From NCBI RefSeq assembly GCF_022429645.1, contig NZ_CP092480.1, positions 186,001 to 250,000 on the forward strand: 64,000 bases of DNA, read 5' to 3'. Under the pieces are notes generated by a model. It made no database searches. It was not told the origin of the DNA and saw nothing but the letters and a program-made list of their open reading frames with translations. Every line of letters begins with the position of its first letter. Within the stretch, counting starts at the first letter, position 1. The position numbers and the translations under genes are program-made. Source of the stretch: Lutibacter sp. A80 (GTDB lineage: Bacteria; Bacteroidota; Bacteroidia; Flavobacteriales; Flavobacteriaceae). Below are positions 35,872-45,754 of the stretch, piece by piece.

Positions 35872-37035
35872 TTGAAAATACTAATCATACATAATAAATA
35901 TACCAGCTATAGTGGTGAAGAAGCTGTTGTAGAAGCTCAAATTAATTTGCTAAAAAGTAAAGGCTATAAAGTAATTACTTATTTTAGAAGTAGCGCAGAA
36001 ATACCTACTATAAGATTTGGTAAATTAAAGTCTTTTTTTACAGCACTTTACAATCAAAAAACCATAAGGGAAATAAAGTCACTAATTAAAAAAGAACAGC
36101 CTACTATTGTACATATTCATAATTTATATCCGTTAATATCACCAGCTATTTTACCTGTTATTAAAAAAATGGGGATACCTATTGTTATGACAGTGCATAA
36201 TTACCGCTTATTATGTCCAAATGGCTTATTTTTTTCAAAAGGAGAAATTTGTGAAAAGTGTACAGGGAAAAGTAAAGAGTTAAATTGTATTTCTAATAAT
36301 TGTGAAAACAGTATTTTTAAAAGTGTAGGCTATGCTTTACGGAATTTTTGGGCGCGAAAAAATGAATATTATAAAAATAACGTGGCTATATATTTATGCT
36401 TAACGGAGTTTCAAAAAATGAAATTAGTAAGTAATGGTTTTCAGAGTGACAAATGTAAAATTTTATCAAATTCATATAATAAAGAGATAAAAGATTTTGA
36501 TGTAAATATTAAAGAAAGAAATTATGTTGCATTTGCTGGTAGAATAAGTCCAGAAAAAGGCGTGCCATTATTATTAGAAGCTGCAAGTAAATTACCGCAT
36601 GTTAAATTTAAATTTGCTGGTTTTTGTAGTAAAGAATTTAAGGATCAATTAGTTATTCCTAAAAATGTTATTTTTAAGGGAATGTTAAATCAGCAAGAAT
36701 TAGCAAAATTTTATAAAAACGCTAAAATTTTTGTGTTATCAAGTATTTGGTATGAAGGTTTTCCCATGGTATTTCCAGAGGCGATGGCACATAAATTACC
36801 AATTATAGCACCAAATATGGCGGGTTATCCCGAAATTATTGAACATAATTTTAATGGTATCTTATTTTCACCTAATGATAGTAATTCACTTGCTAGCTGT
36901 ATTGAAAAATTATGGAATGATAATGTACTTTGTGAACAGTACGGTAAAAATGGATTTGAAAAAGTTCAAAACAGATATAGTTCAAAAGTATATTTAAATA
37001 CCTTAGAACAATTATATAGTAACCTACTTAATTAA
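35872..37035 (+). CDS. Glycosyltransferase family 4 protein
   Basis: A 387-residue GT-B enzyme starting at TTG (MKILIIHNKYTSYSGEEAVV), 7 bp after the previous stop; no ATG serves the conserved N-terminus. The donor domain has FAGRISPEKGVPLLLEA and SIWYEGFPMVFPEAMAHKLPI with the E-x7-E motif. A cluster of cysteines (GEICEKCTGKSKELNC, then NCEN) in the middle of the acceptor domain matches a subgroup of capsule GT4 enzymes and might bind zinc. The next gene, GT26, follows after 15 bp. Confidence 0.88.
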   Translation: MKILIIHNKYTSYSGEEAVVEAQINLLKSKGYKVITYFRSSAEIPTIRFGKLKSFFTALYNQKTIREIKSLIKKEQPTIVHIHNLYPLISPAILPVIKKMGIPIVMTVHNYRLLCPNGLFFSKGEICEKCTGKSKELNCISNNCENSIFKSVGYALRNFWARKNEYYKNNVAIYLCLTEFQKMKLVSNGFQSDKCKILSNSYNKEIKDFDVNIKERNYVAFAGRISPEKGVPLLLEAASKLPHVKFKFAGFCSKEFKDQLVIPKNVIFKGMLNQQELAKFYKNAKIFVLSSIWYEGFPMVFPEAMAHKLPIIAPNMAGYPEIIEHNFNGILFSPNDSNSLASCIEKLWNDNVLCEQYGKNGFEKVQNRYSSKVYLNTLEQLYSNLLN

Positions 37036-37050
37036 CAATCTTCTTTTTTA

Positions 37051-37779
37051 ATGAATTTAACCCAAACAATTAAAAACAGTGTTTTTAGTGCATCACTTGC
37101 TACAATAAATACAGAAAGTAAGTGTATAATCAACACCATTAATGCGTATTCGTATTGCGTAGCAAAACAAGATCCGCATTTTGCAGAGGTATTAACTAGT
37201 GGAGATGTTTTATTGCCAGATGGTACAAGTATTGTATTGGCAGCAAAACTATTGGCCAATAAAAAAATTACAAAAATTGCAGGTTGGGATATCCACCAGT
37301 ATTTATTAGAACAAGCAAATAAAAAAGAACAAAAAGTTTTTTACTTAGGTGCTTCTAATAACACCTTAGAAATTATAAAAAAGAAGCTTTCACAAGAATT
37401 TCCAAATATAAAAGTAGCTACATATTCACCACCTTATAAAACAGTATTTACCCAACAAGACAATAACGAAATGCTTGCCCAAGTAAATGCATTTTCTCCA
37501 GATATTTTATTTGTTGGTATGACAGCCCCAAAACAAGAAAAATGGGTGTATAAACATAAAAATACTATAAACGCAACTGTTATATGTTCTATAGGAGCAG
37601 TATTCGATTTTTATGCTGGTAATGTGCAACGCGCACCAAAATGGATGCTTAATTTGGGTTTAGAGTGGTTGTTTAGATTGTTAAAAGAACCAAAACGTAT
37701 GTGGCGCAGGTATTTAATTGGAAATACTCAATTTATCTACTATGTGTTTAAAGAAAAATTACAAGCCTTATTTAAATAA
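37051..37779 (+). CDS. WecG/TagA/CpsF family glycosyltransferase (GT26)
   Basis: A 242-residue protein of standard GT26 size. It has LLPDGTSIVLAAKLL, KIAGWDIHQYLLEQA, FYLGASNNTLEIIKKKL and DILFVGMTAPKQEKWVYKH, all in family order, with IGAVFDFYAGNVQRAPKWM near the end. Members add the second sugar (often ManNAc or ManNAcA) to the undecaprenyl-linked primer sugar. It stands directly before the gene for the initiating phosphosugar transferase, so these two probably start the repeat unit. Confidence 0.92.
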   Translation: MNLTQTIKNSVFSASLATINTESKCIINTINAYSYCVAKQDPHFAEVLTSGDVLLPDGTSIVLAAKLLANKKITKIAGWDIHQYLLEQANKKEQKVFYLGASNNTLEIIKKKLSQEFPNIKVATYSPPYKTVFTQQDNNEMLAQVNAFSPDILFVGMTAPKQEKWVYKHKNTINATVICSIGAVFDFYAGNVQRAPKWMLNLGLEWLFRLLKEPKRMWRRYLIGNTQFIYYVFKEKLQALFK

Positions 37780-37802
37780 ATATTAATTTAAAACAGAAAG
37801 CT

Positions 37803-39194
37803 ATGACAAAAGGAAAAATGAAATACTTACCTATTCCTGCATTTTTAATGGATGTATTGTTGCTGTTTAATGCTTATTTTACAGCAGGATATTTTATTTT
37901 TGATGGTTTTTTTCCAAATAAAGAACTGTATGTGTTATTGTTTTTTGGAAGTGTAGCAGTGTGGGGCTTTTTAACTATTTATTTAAAAATGTATGATATG
38001 CCTAGAGTTATATATTTAGATAAAATAGTTGCAAAAGATTTTAAAGCCCTTGTGCTATTTGTTGTATTAGGAGCCGCATTTTTATTTGTTATTAAAGGCT
38101 ATGGTATTTCACGCGTGTTTTACTTTAGCTATATGGCATTGTTTGCAGTGGCGCATATTTGTTGGCATACTATGTTAACAATCTTGCTTAAATCGTACAG
38201 GCGAGGTGGAAAAAACTACAGAACTGTGGCAATTTTAGGGTTTAATGCCAAAGTAGAACAGTTGATACAAAAAGTTTTATTACCTCCTGAAAATGGGTAT
38301 AAAATAAAAAGTATTTTTTCTGATGAAGCACCTTCAAAAGAATTTTTAGCTTATCATAAAGGAAACGATGAAGCTTTATTTTCGTATTTAGAAACTGAAG
38401 AGATAGATGAATTATTTATATCCTTACCAACAACCAAATCGTATTTATTAAATAAGTACGTTGCTTATGCAGATAATAATTTAATGAGAGTTCATATAAT
38501 GCCGAATTTTTCGGGCTATTTATTTCAAAAATTTTATATAAGTTATATTAATAATATTGCAACATTACGTTTACGAGACGAACCGTTAGAAAGTTTATCG
38601 AACAGAATTATAAAACGATTATTTGATATAGCATTTTCTTTGTTTGTTTTAATTTTTATAGGAATATGGTTGTTTCCATTGTTAGCACTACTTATTAAAT
38701 TAAACAGTAAAGGACCGGTATTTTTTAGTCAAATGCGTTCGGGAAAAGATGGAGAAGCCTTTAAATGTTATAAGTTTAGAAGTATGACTGTAAATGCTGA
38801 AGCCGATGCAAAACAAGCCACAAGAAATGATGCACGAGTAACTTCAATAGGAAGAATTTTACGTAAAACTAGTTTAGACGAATTGCCACAATTTTATAAC
38901 GTATTGTTGGGTAATATGTCTGTTGTAGGTCCAAGACCACATATGTTAAAACATACAGAATCGTATAGAAAAGTAGTACATAAATTTATGGTGCGTCATT
39001 TTGCAAAACCAGGAATTACCGGTTGGGCACAAGTTACAGGATGCAGAGGTGAAACCAAAAAAGTACAAGATATGGCAAATAGAGCCGAAGCCGATATCTG
39101 GTATATAGAAAATTGGACCTTGTTTTTAGATATTAAAATAATATTTTTAACAGTATGGCAAATGCTATTTAAAAGAGATGAAAATGCGTTTTGA
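37803..39194 (+). CDS. Undecaprenyl-phosphate glucose phosphotransferase, WcaJ-like
   Basis: A 463-residue polyprenyl-phosphate hexose-1-phosphate transferase. Four N-terminal transmembrane helices (to about residue 135) are followed by a soluble nucleotide-binding-like region and the C-terminal catalytic domain beginning IIKRLFDIAFSLFVLIFIG. Motifs include KFRSMTVNAEAD, LRKTSLDELPQFYNVL, MSVVGPRPHML and PGITGWAQVTGCRG. It transfers glucose-1-phosphate or a related sugar to undecaprenyl phosphate, the first step of repeat-unit synthesis. It ends the biosynthetic run; repeats start within about 10 bp of its stop. Confidence 0.93.
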   Translation: MTKGKMKYLPIPAFLMDVLLLFNAYFTAGYFIFDGFFPNKELYVLLFFGSVAVWGFLTIYLKMYDMPRVIYLDKIVAKDFKALVLFVVLGAAFLFVIKGYGISRVFYFSYMALFAVAHICWHTMLTILLKSYRRGGKNYRTVAILGFNAKVEQLIQKVLLPPENGYKIKSIFSDEAPSKEFLAYHKGNDEALFSYLETEEIDELFISLPTTKSYLLNKYVAYADNNLMRVHIMPNFSGYLFQKFYISYINNIATLRLRDEPLESLSNRIIKRLFDIAFSLFVLIFIGIWLFPLLALLIKLNSKGPVFFSQMRSGKDGEAFKCYKFRSMTVNAEADAKQATRNDARVTSIGRILRKTSLDELPQFYNVLLGNMSVVGPRPHMLKHTESYRKVVHKFMVRHFAKPGITGWAQVTGCRGETKKVQDMANRAEADIWYIENWTLFLDIKIIFLTVWQMLFKRDENAF

Positions 39195-39199
39195 GAATC

Positions 39200-40993
39200 C
39201 CGCAATGACGGTTTTTATAACATCTCGTCATCCTGAATTTATTTCAGGATCTCATGAACTTAACTAGGTGATGATTGAGGTTTCTAGATACAGATTGCCG
39301 CGTTCCATTGTATTTCACTCGCAATGACGGTTTTTATAATATCTCGTCATCCCGAACTCGATTCGGGATCTCATGAAACAAACTAAGAATATAATTAGTA
39401 TTTCATTAGGAACAGATGCTGAATCAAGTTCAGCATGACGTATGACGTACGATACAAGCAGTTAAGATGCTGAAACCGTAGGTTCACAAACACTAATAAT
39501 AAAATAAAAAAGGATAGTGAGTAATCAAGTTCAGCATGACAAAGTGAAAGAACGTCATCCCGAACTCGATTCGGGATCTCATGAAACAAACTAAGAGTAT
39601 AATTAGTATTTCATTAGAGACAGATGCTGAATCAAGTTCAGCATGACGTATGACGTACGATACAAGCAGTTAAGATGCTGAAACCATAGGTTCACGAACA
39701 CCAATAATAAAATAAAAAAGAATAGTGAGTAAACGAGTTCAGCATGATGGTTTTATTTTGATTTAGTTTTTAAGTAACAGATTGCCGCGTTCCATTGTAT
39801 TTCACTCGCAATGACGGTTTTTATAATATCTCGTCATCCCGAACTCGATTCGGGATCTCATGAAACAAACTAAGAATATAATTAGTATTTCATTAGGAAC
39901 AGATGCTGAAACCATAGGTTCACGAACTCCAATAATAAAATAAAAAGAAATAGTGAGTAATCAAGTTCAGCATGACGTATGACGTACGATACAAGCAGTT
40001 AAGATGCTGAAACCATAGGTTCACGAACACTAATAATAAAATAAAAAAGGATAGTGAGTAATCAAGTTCAGCATGACAAAGTGAAAGAACGTCATCCCGA
40101 ACTCGATTCGGGATCTCATGAAACAAACTAAGAGTATAATTAGTATTTCATTAGGAACAGATGCTGAATCAAGTTCAGCATGACGTATGACGTACGATAC
40201 AAGCAGTTAAGATGCTGAAACCGTAGGTTCACGAACACCAATAATAAAATAAAAAGGAATAGTGAGTAAACGAGTTCAGCATGACAAAGTGAAAGAACGT
40301 CATCCCGAACTCGATTCGGGATCTCATGAAATTAAACTAAGAATATAATTAGTATTTCATTAGGAACAGATGCTGAATCAAGTTCAGCATGACGTACGAT
40401 ATAAGCAGTTAAGATGCTGAAACCATAGGTTCACGAACACTTTAATATAAAATAAAAAGGAATAGTGAGTAATCAAATTCAGCATGACGGCTTTATTTTG
40501 ATTTAGTTTTTAAGTAACAGATTGCCGCGTTCCATTGCATTTCACTCGCAATGACGAATTGAAAAACGTCCTATGAGAATTTAAGTAGCAATCTGAGGAA
40601 GTGAAGCAACGGGAGAAAGCCAAAAAGCGTAGCGGTCTGGCGTCGACTGCGTAACTTCCGTAAGATTCAATTAAATTATCATCAGACTAGATTTTTTTGG
40701 TTCGTTTTTTTATCAATGAAAAAAATGAACAGAGAAAATGAAAAAAGTTAGAATATTAAACAAAATTTAGATTACCACATAAGATCCCGAAAGGACTTTG
40801 GGATGACGGTTTTATTTTGATTTAGTTTTTAAGTAACAGATTGCCGCGTTCCATTGCATTTCACTCGCAATGACGGTTTTTATAACATCTCGTCATCCTG
40901 AATTTATTTAGCTCCGCTGAATCTTCGATTTCAGGATCTCATGAAACAAACTAAGAGTTTAATTAGTATTTCATTAGGAACAGATGCTCATGA
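39200..40993. repeat. Mosaic repeat block 4
   Basis: A 1.8-kb non-coding block between the biosynthetic and export parts of the locus. It is built from near-identical runs of about 250-350 bp made of a CATCCCGAACTCGATTCGGG stem-loop, the spacer CTAAGAATATAATTAGTATT, a GATGCTGAA stem-loop without an insert, TATGACGTACGATACAAGCA, and a GATGCTGAA stem-loop with an insert. The run recurs around 39340, 39550, 39835, 40090 and 40300. A long module in short form lies at about 40564-40700. Small frames here (39395-39589, 39920-40126) repeat because the DNA repeats, not because they are genes. Confidence 0.9.
39475..39522 (+). mobile_element. AA-flanked mini-insert (48 nt)
   Basis: It begins ACCGTAGGTTCACAAACAC and ends GATAGTGAGT inside GATGCTGAA...AATCAAGTTCAGC. 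The empty site GATGCTGAATCAAGTTCAGC lies just upstream at 39415-39434, so occupied and empty forms are neighbours. Confidence 0.5.
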
Positions 40994-41017
40994 CGTTAAG
41001 ATTTTACAAATAACACA

Positions 41018-41025
41018 TAACTTTG
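41018..41025 (+). promoter_or_regulatory. Candidate -7 element TAACTTTG
   Basis: TAACTTTG matches TAnnTTTG and lies 68 bp before the export lipoprotein ATG, directly after the end of repeat block 4. It would give the wza-wzc-wzi operon its own promoter. A -33 match is weak. Confidence 0.45.
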
Positions 41026-41093
41026 TATCATTGCATTTTTAAAAAAATAAACACAAATAATAATATAATAGATAAGTAAATAAATAGAAAATA

Positions 41094-41852
41094 ATGAAAA
41101 AAAAATGTTTTAAATTCTTTATAACAGCAGGAGTACTACTGTTTTTAAGCTCTTGTGTGTCATCTGATAAAATGGTTTATTTTAACAAGGGAGAAACCAC
41201 AACAGATCTTAAAACGCTTCAAAATTACGAACCAGTTTTAGAGCCTGGAGATTTATTAAACATTCATATTTCAACAATAAATCAAGAAGCAGCAGTTCCT
41301 TTTAATTTATATGAAACAGCTCAGGGATATGGAACACCAAAACAGTTGCCTTATTTGGTAAATGCAAAAGGGGAAATTAATTTTCCGGTATTGGGAACCT
41401 TAAAAGTTACAGGCTATACCACTACACAATTATCGGAACATATTAAAACCTTATTGGTAGATCATTTAATCAATCCAACGGTGAATGTACGACTTATAAA
41501 TTTTAAAATATCAGTTTTAGGAGATGTAAAAAGCCCTGGAGTTTATACTATAGAAACAGAGCGAATTACCATTTTAGAAGCATTGGGCTTGGCAGGTGAC
41601 TTACTAATACAAGGAAAACGACAAACGGTAACACTTGTACGTGAGCACAAAGGAGAACGTACAATAGCAACCATAGATTTAACGGATAAAAAATTATTTG
41701 AGTCGCCTTATTTTTACTTAGTACAAAATGATGCTTTGTATGTAGAACCAAATAAAACAAAAATCAACTCTTCGGCAGTGGGATCTAATACAGGGATTTT
41801 TCTGTCAACAATTTCAACATTAATTTCATTAATAGCAATTTTTACACGCTAA
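41094..41852 (+). CDS. wza: Polysaccharide export lipoprotein, Wza-like
   Basis: A 252-residue outer-membrane export protein. The signal peptide ends at the lipobox LSSCVSS. The Poly_export domain starts near LEPGDLLNIHIST and includes LPYLVNAKGEINFPVLGTL. An SLBB-like part follows (KISVLGDVKSPGVYTIETE, then ALGLAGDLLIQGKRQTV). A C-terminal hydrophobic helix (GIFLSTISTLISLIAIFT) fits the membrane-spanning end of Wza-type proteins. It would form the outer-membrane exit channel for the polymer. It is 13 bp before the tyrosine kinase gene. Confidence 0.92.
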   Translation: MKKKCFKFFITAGVLLFLSSCVSSDKMVYFNKGETTTDLKTLQNYEPVLEPGDLLNIHISTINQEAAVPFNLYETAQGYGTPKQLPYLVNAKGEINFPVLGTLKVTGYTTTQLSEHIKTLLVDHLINPTVNVRLINFKISVLGDVKSPGVYTIETERITILEALGLAGDLLIQGKRQTVTLVREHKGERTIATIDLTDKKLFESPYFYLVQNDALYVEPNKTKINSSAVGSNTGIFLSTISTLISLIAIFTR

Positions 41853-41865
41853 AAAAGTACCGATT

Positions 41866-44232
41866 ATGCAAGATAAAAAGAATTTCGACTTCGTTTATTT
41901 AGATGATGACGATGATATTATTAATTTTCGTGAAGTGTTTGAAAAGTACTTGGCTTACTACAAATGGTTTATAGTAGGAGGAGTAGTAGCGCTTTTTGTT
42001 GCCTTTATTTATTTACGATATACCCCAAAACAATATGAGGTTTCTTCAACAATTTTAATTGATGATGAAAATAATGGAGGGATGTCTTCAGAACTTTCCG
42101 CCTTTGAAGATTTAGGCGTTTTTGGAGGTTCAAAATCTAATTTAGACAATGAAATTGGAATTTTAAGATCCAGAAGTCTAATGGAACGTGTGGTAAAAGA
42201 TTTAAAATTAAATATCTCTTACCGCTATAAAGGAAACGTACGTGATGTAGAATTGTATGGCGATGCTGTTCCTTTTAAAATAAACTTTTTTATAAAAGAT
42301 TCTACTTTATACCAATTAGATACCGTTTTTAATATTAAAAAACTGACGAATACTTCTTTTAAATTAATTAGTGCAGAAGGGCAGGAAAGTAAAACTCATA
42401 ATTTTGGAGAACGTGTTACTACCGATTTTGGAGCATTTACAGTAACCCCTAAAAATACTACAAATGCTTATTTAGATGAAGAAATTATTGTTGCAATTGC
42501 ACCTTTAGAAAATGTGGTTGATAGTTATAGAGGGCGTGTAAATATTGCTGCCAACGATAAAAAATCGAGCTTGGTAAATTTAACCATGCAAGATGGTATC
42601 AATAAAAAAGCACGCGAAATTATAGATTATTTAGTAGAACAGTACAATAAAGCAGCCATAGAAGATAAAAGCGCTGTAGCCAAAAATACCGATGTTTTTA
42701 TAAACGACCGTTTGGAAGTAATTTCAAAAGATTTGTCGCTGGTAGATAAAGGCGTAGAAGAATTTAAAACAGACAATAAGCTTACAGATATTACCACCGA
42801 GTCTGGTTTAATTTTAAATACAAATAATAGTATTGAGCAAAAAATTGTAGAGCTAAATACGCAATTAAAATTGGCAGACTATGTAGCATCGTATGTAAAT
42901 AGCAACGATAAAGAGTTGATACCAGCAAATTTAGGATTGGCAGATGAAAATACCAATCAAAATACCATGCAGTATAACGAATTGTTATTAGAGTACAACC
43001 GTATTTTAAACAGTTCGGGTAAATTAAACCCAATTTTATTAAACTTAGAAGAACAATTATCGAAATTAAGAGCAAGTATTCAACAAAGTTTGGTGAATTT
43101 AAAATCGTCTTTAAACATTTCATTAAAAGATGCACAACGACAAGAATACCGTTTAAATTCTAAGATTACCTCTGTTCCAAAACAAGAACGAGAATATAGA
43201 GACATACAACGTCAACAGCAAATTATAGAAACCTTGTACTTGTATTTATTAGAAAAGAGAGAAGAAAATGCAATAAGTTTAGCGGCAACTACACCAAATG
43301 CTAAAATTATAGACAAAGCGTATGGAAGTAAAATACCAGTGTCACCAAAAACTAAAATTGTGTATTTGGCGGCCTTACTATTAGGATTTTTAATTCCATT
43401 TGTAATTATTTATCTAATATTTTTATTTGATAATAAGGTACATACTTTTGAAGATGTTGAAGCTGTATTTAAAGCTCCTATTTTAGGAGAAATACCAGAG
43501 AGTAAACCAGGGGAAGCACCAGTAGTACAAGAAACACAAAGAGATGGAAAGGCTGAAGCGTTTCGTTTATTGCGTACCAATGTTAATTTTATGCTTGCTG
43601 ATACAAAAGAAGCTTCAAAAGTAGTTTTTGTTACATCTACTGTTGCTGGAGAAGGTAAAACAACTGTTGCCATAAATTTAGCCGAAGTATTGGCCTTATC
43701 CAATAAAAAAGTATTGGTAATTGGTGCAGATATTAGAAAACCGAAACTTGCAGAATATTTAAAAATACCAGACAAAAAGGGCTTAAGTCATTTTTTAATG
43801 TTGAGTTCATTAAAAGTAAAAGACATTATTTACAAGGTAGAAACTACTAATTTCGATTTGATACATTCTGGAATTATAGCACCTAATCCTGCTGAATTAT
43901 TAATGAATGGTCGTTTTGAAGAAATTTTAGAATACGGAAAAACACATTACGATTATGTTATAGTAGATACAGCTCCGGTTGGTGTGGTTACAGATACCTT
44001 ATTATTAAGTAAAAACAATGCAGATTTGTTTATTTATGTGGTACGTGCAAATTACCTTGATAAACGTTTGTTAAAGATTCCAAAGAAATTAAACAAGGAA
44101 AAACGTTTGCCTAATATGGCACTTGTAATGAATGGCGCCGATCCAAAACAAGGTTACGGCTACGGATATGGTTATGGCTATGGTGAAGATGATTCTAAAA
44201 AATCTATATGGAAAGGAATTTTTAAAAAATAA
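41866..44232 (+). CDS. wzc: Polysaccharide co-polymerase and tyrosine autokinase, Wzc-like
   Basis: A 788-residue inner-membrane protein. The Wzz-type domain is bounded by helices near residues 37-54 and about 500-523, with coiled-coil-rich periplasmic DNA between them at the protein level. The cytoplasmic BY-kinase has Walker A TSTVAGEGKTTVAINLAE, Walker A' VLVIGADIRKPKLAEYL and Walker B YVIVDTAPVG. The tail carries the tyrosine cluster YGYGYGYGYGEDD for autophosphorylation. It controls chain length and couples polymerisation to the export channel. The Wzi-like gene starts at the base after its stop. Confidence 0.94.
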   Translation: MQDKKNFDFVYLDDDDDIINFREVFEKYLAYYKWFIVGGVVALFVAFIYLRYTPKQYEVSSTILIDDENNGGMSSELSAFEDLGVFGGSKSNLDNEIGILRSRSLMERVVKDLKLNISYRYKGNVRDVELYGDAVPFKINFFIKDSTLYQLDTVFNIKKLTNTSFKLISAEGQESKTHNFGERVTTDFGAFTVTPKNTTNAYLDEEIIVAIAPLENVVDSYRGRVNIAANDKKSSLVNLTMQDGINKKAREIIDYLVEQYNKAAIEDKSAVAKNTDVFINDRLEVISKDLSLVDKGVEEFKTDNKLTDITTESGLILNTNNSIEQKIVELNTQLKLADYVASYVNSNDKELIPANLGLADENTNQNTMQYNELLLEYNRILNSSGKLNPILLNLEEQLSKLRASIQQSLVNLKSSLNISLKDAQRQEYRLNSKITSVPKQEREYRDIQRQQQIIETLYLYLLEKREENAISLAATTPNAKIIDKAYGSKIPVSPKTKIVYLAALLLGFLIPFVIIYLIFLFDNKVHTFEDVEAVFKAPILGEIPESKPGEAPVVQETQRDGKAEAFRLLRTNVNFMLADTKEASKVVFVTSTVAGEGKTTVAINLAEVLALSNKKVLVIGADIRKPKLAEYLKIPDKKGLSHFLMLSSLKVKDIIYKVETTNFDLIHSGIIAPNPAELLMNGRFEEILEYGKTHYDYVIVDTAPVGVVTDTLLLSKNNADLFIYVVRANYLDKRLLKIPKKLNKEKRLPNMALVMNGADPKQGYGYGYGYGYGEDDSKKSIWKGIFKK

Positions 44233-45654
44233 GTGATTGTGAAATTTAAACTATTTTTAGCGGTTGTAACATTGATGTTTTGTGTAAAAATAAATGCACA
44301 AAACGCTGGTATTGAATATGAGTTAGCATTAAATTCAGGTGTTGCAACTGCTGAAAGTATGCCATTTTGGATGGTAGCAAATAGGTTTGGAACCATTCCA
44401 GATGCTGCTAGTTATGGATTGGTAGATGCCAGTATAGCATCAAATTATAACAGGTTAACAAATCAGTTAACATTTAACTATAAAGCATCAATTATAGGAG
44501 GAAATGATGTTTCAAAAAATAACCTATTTATAAATGAATTGTACGGTGGTTTACAGTATAAAAACTGGGAATTAACAGTAGGAGTAAAGCATCAAGATTT
44601 GCTTTGGGAAGGGTTATCTTCTTCTAATGGTTCTATTACTATGGCTACAAATGCACGTTCGTATCCAGGATACAATTTAAGATTAATAAATTTTGTAAAA
44701 CTTCCTTTTGCAAAAAAATGGCTTTCGGTAAAAGGAAACTATGGCGATTATTTTTTAAATGATAAGCGAATGGTTGCAGATGCACGCTTGCATATTAAAA
44801 GTTTGTATTTAAAGTCAAAATTATCGTCTAAGTTAGAAATGATTACAGGGTTAAATCATTATGCACAATGGGCTGGGACATCTTCAAAATATGGCAAACA
44901 ACCCTCAGGATTTAAAAATTACCTACGTGTAATTTCGGGAAGTTCTGGAGGAAGTGACGCTACAGGAGGTGATCAAATTAATGTTATAGGAAATCAATTA
45001 GGTTCTTATTTATTACAATTTAATTATAAAGGAAATCAATATAATTGGAACTTCTATTGGTCGCATCCATTTGAAGATAGATCAGGTCGTGAATTAATGA
45101 ATTATCCCGATGCTTTGTATGGAGTTTTTGTAGATCTTAAAAAACCGGAAGCTTTTATTTCGCATGTATTGGCAGAAGTAACGTATACAAAACATGCAAG
45201 TGGCGACGATCCACATTATACCGATGAATTTGGTTTTCATGCCGCAAGTGGAATGGATAATTATTTTAATAATTGGGTATATGAATCTGGTTGGACTTAC
45301 TTTGGAAACACCATTGGGTCGCCGTATTTTACTACAAAACCAGTAAATGAAGAAGGAATTACTCAAGGAGTTATTACTGGAGACAATCGTTTTTTAGCTT
45401 TTAATATTGGGGTAAAAGGAATGGTGAAAAATACGTTTTATAAAGCCTTACTTAGCAGTACAACTTATTACGGTTGGTTTGGTAGCGAGTATGTAGATAC
45501 ACCTAATCAAATTTCAGGATTGTTAGAAGTAACCATCCCAAAAATACCTATATTTCCTATAGAAATTACAATGGGTGCAGCTTTTGATACCGGAACGTAT
45601 AGACCCGTAAATTTTGGAGGATTTTTAAAACTTTCTTCAAGAGGTATTTTTTAG
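44233..45654 (+). CDS. wzi: Capsule assembly protein, Wzi-like
   Basis: A 473-residue outer-membrane beta-barrel candidate. It has a signal peptide (FLAVVTLMFCVKINAQ), many alternating strands, and an end typical of outer-membrane proteins. Segments such as SGVATAESMPFWMVANRFG and ELTVGVKHQDLLWEG match the family called capsule assembly Wzi in Bacteroidota. Wzi anchors capsule to the cell surface in E. coli. The start is a GTG (44233, or 44239 two codons on) at the stop of wzc, so translation is coupled. A terminator follows at 45701. Confidence 0.85.
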   Translation: MIVKFKLFLAVVTLMFCVKINAQNAGIEYELALNSGVATAESMPFWMVANRFGTIPDAASYGLVDASIASNYNRLTNQLTFNYKASIIGGNDVSKNNLFINELYGGLQYKNWELTVGVKHQDLLWEGLSSSNGSITMATNARSYPGYNLRLINFVKLPFAKKWLSVKGNYGDYFLNDKRMVADARLHIKSLYLKSKLSSKLEMITGLNHYAQWAGTSSKYGKQPSGFKNYLRVISGSSGGSDATGGDQINVIGNQLGSYLLQFNYKGNQYNWNFYWSHPFEDRSGRELMNYPDALYGVFVDLKKPEAFISHVLAEVTYTKHASGDDPHYTDEFGFHAASGMDNYFNNWVYESGWTYFGNTIGSPYFTTKPVNEEGITQGVITGDNRFLAFNIGVKGMVKNTFYKALLSSTTYYGWFGSEYVDTPNQISGLLEVTIPKIPIFPIEITMGAAFDTGTYRPVNFGGFLKLSSRGIF

Positions 45655-45700
45655 AGGTATTGCTGTATTCTTATTTTATGATAAGAGTAAATTATATATA

Positions 45701-45727
45701 AAACCAAGCATTCGCTTGGTTTTTTTT
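45701..45727 (+). terminator. Rho-independent terminator of the export operon
   Basis: Arms AACCAAGC/GCTTGGTT around ATTC are followed by eight T in total. It lies 47 bp after the Wzi-like stop and ends the locus before the next repeat block. Confidence 0.88.
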
Positions 45728-45754
45728 ATGAGTTTTTACCATCTTTTAAAAATG

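Noticed and set aside
39395-40126. Two nearly identical minus-strand frames starting MFHEIPNRVRDDV
   Set aside because: They are translations of repeat block 4 modules; the same DNA occurs in many copies with frame-breaking changes.
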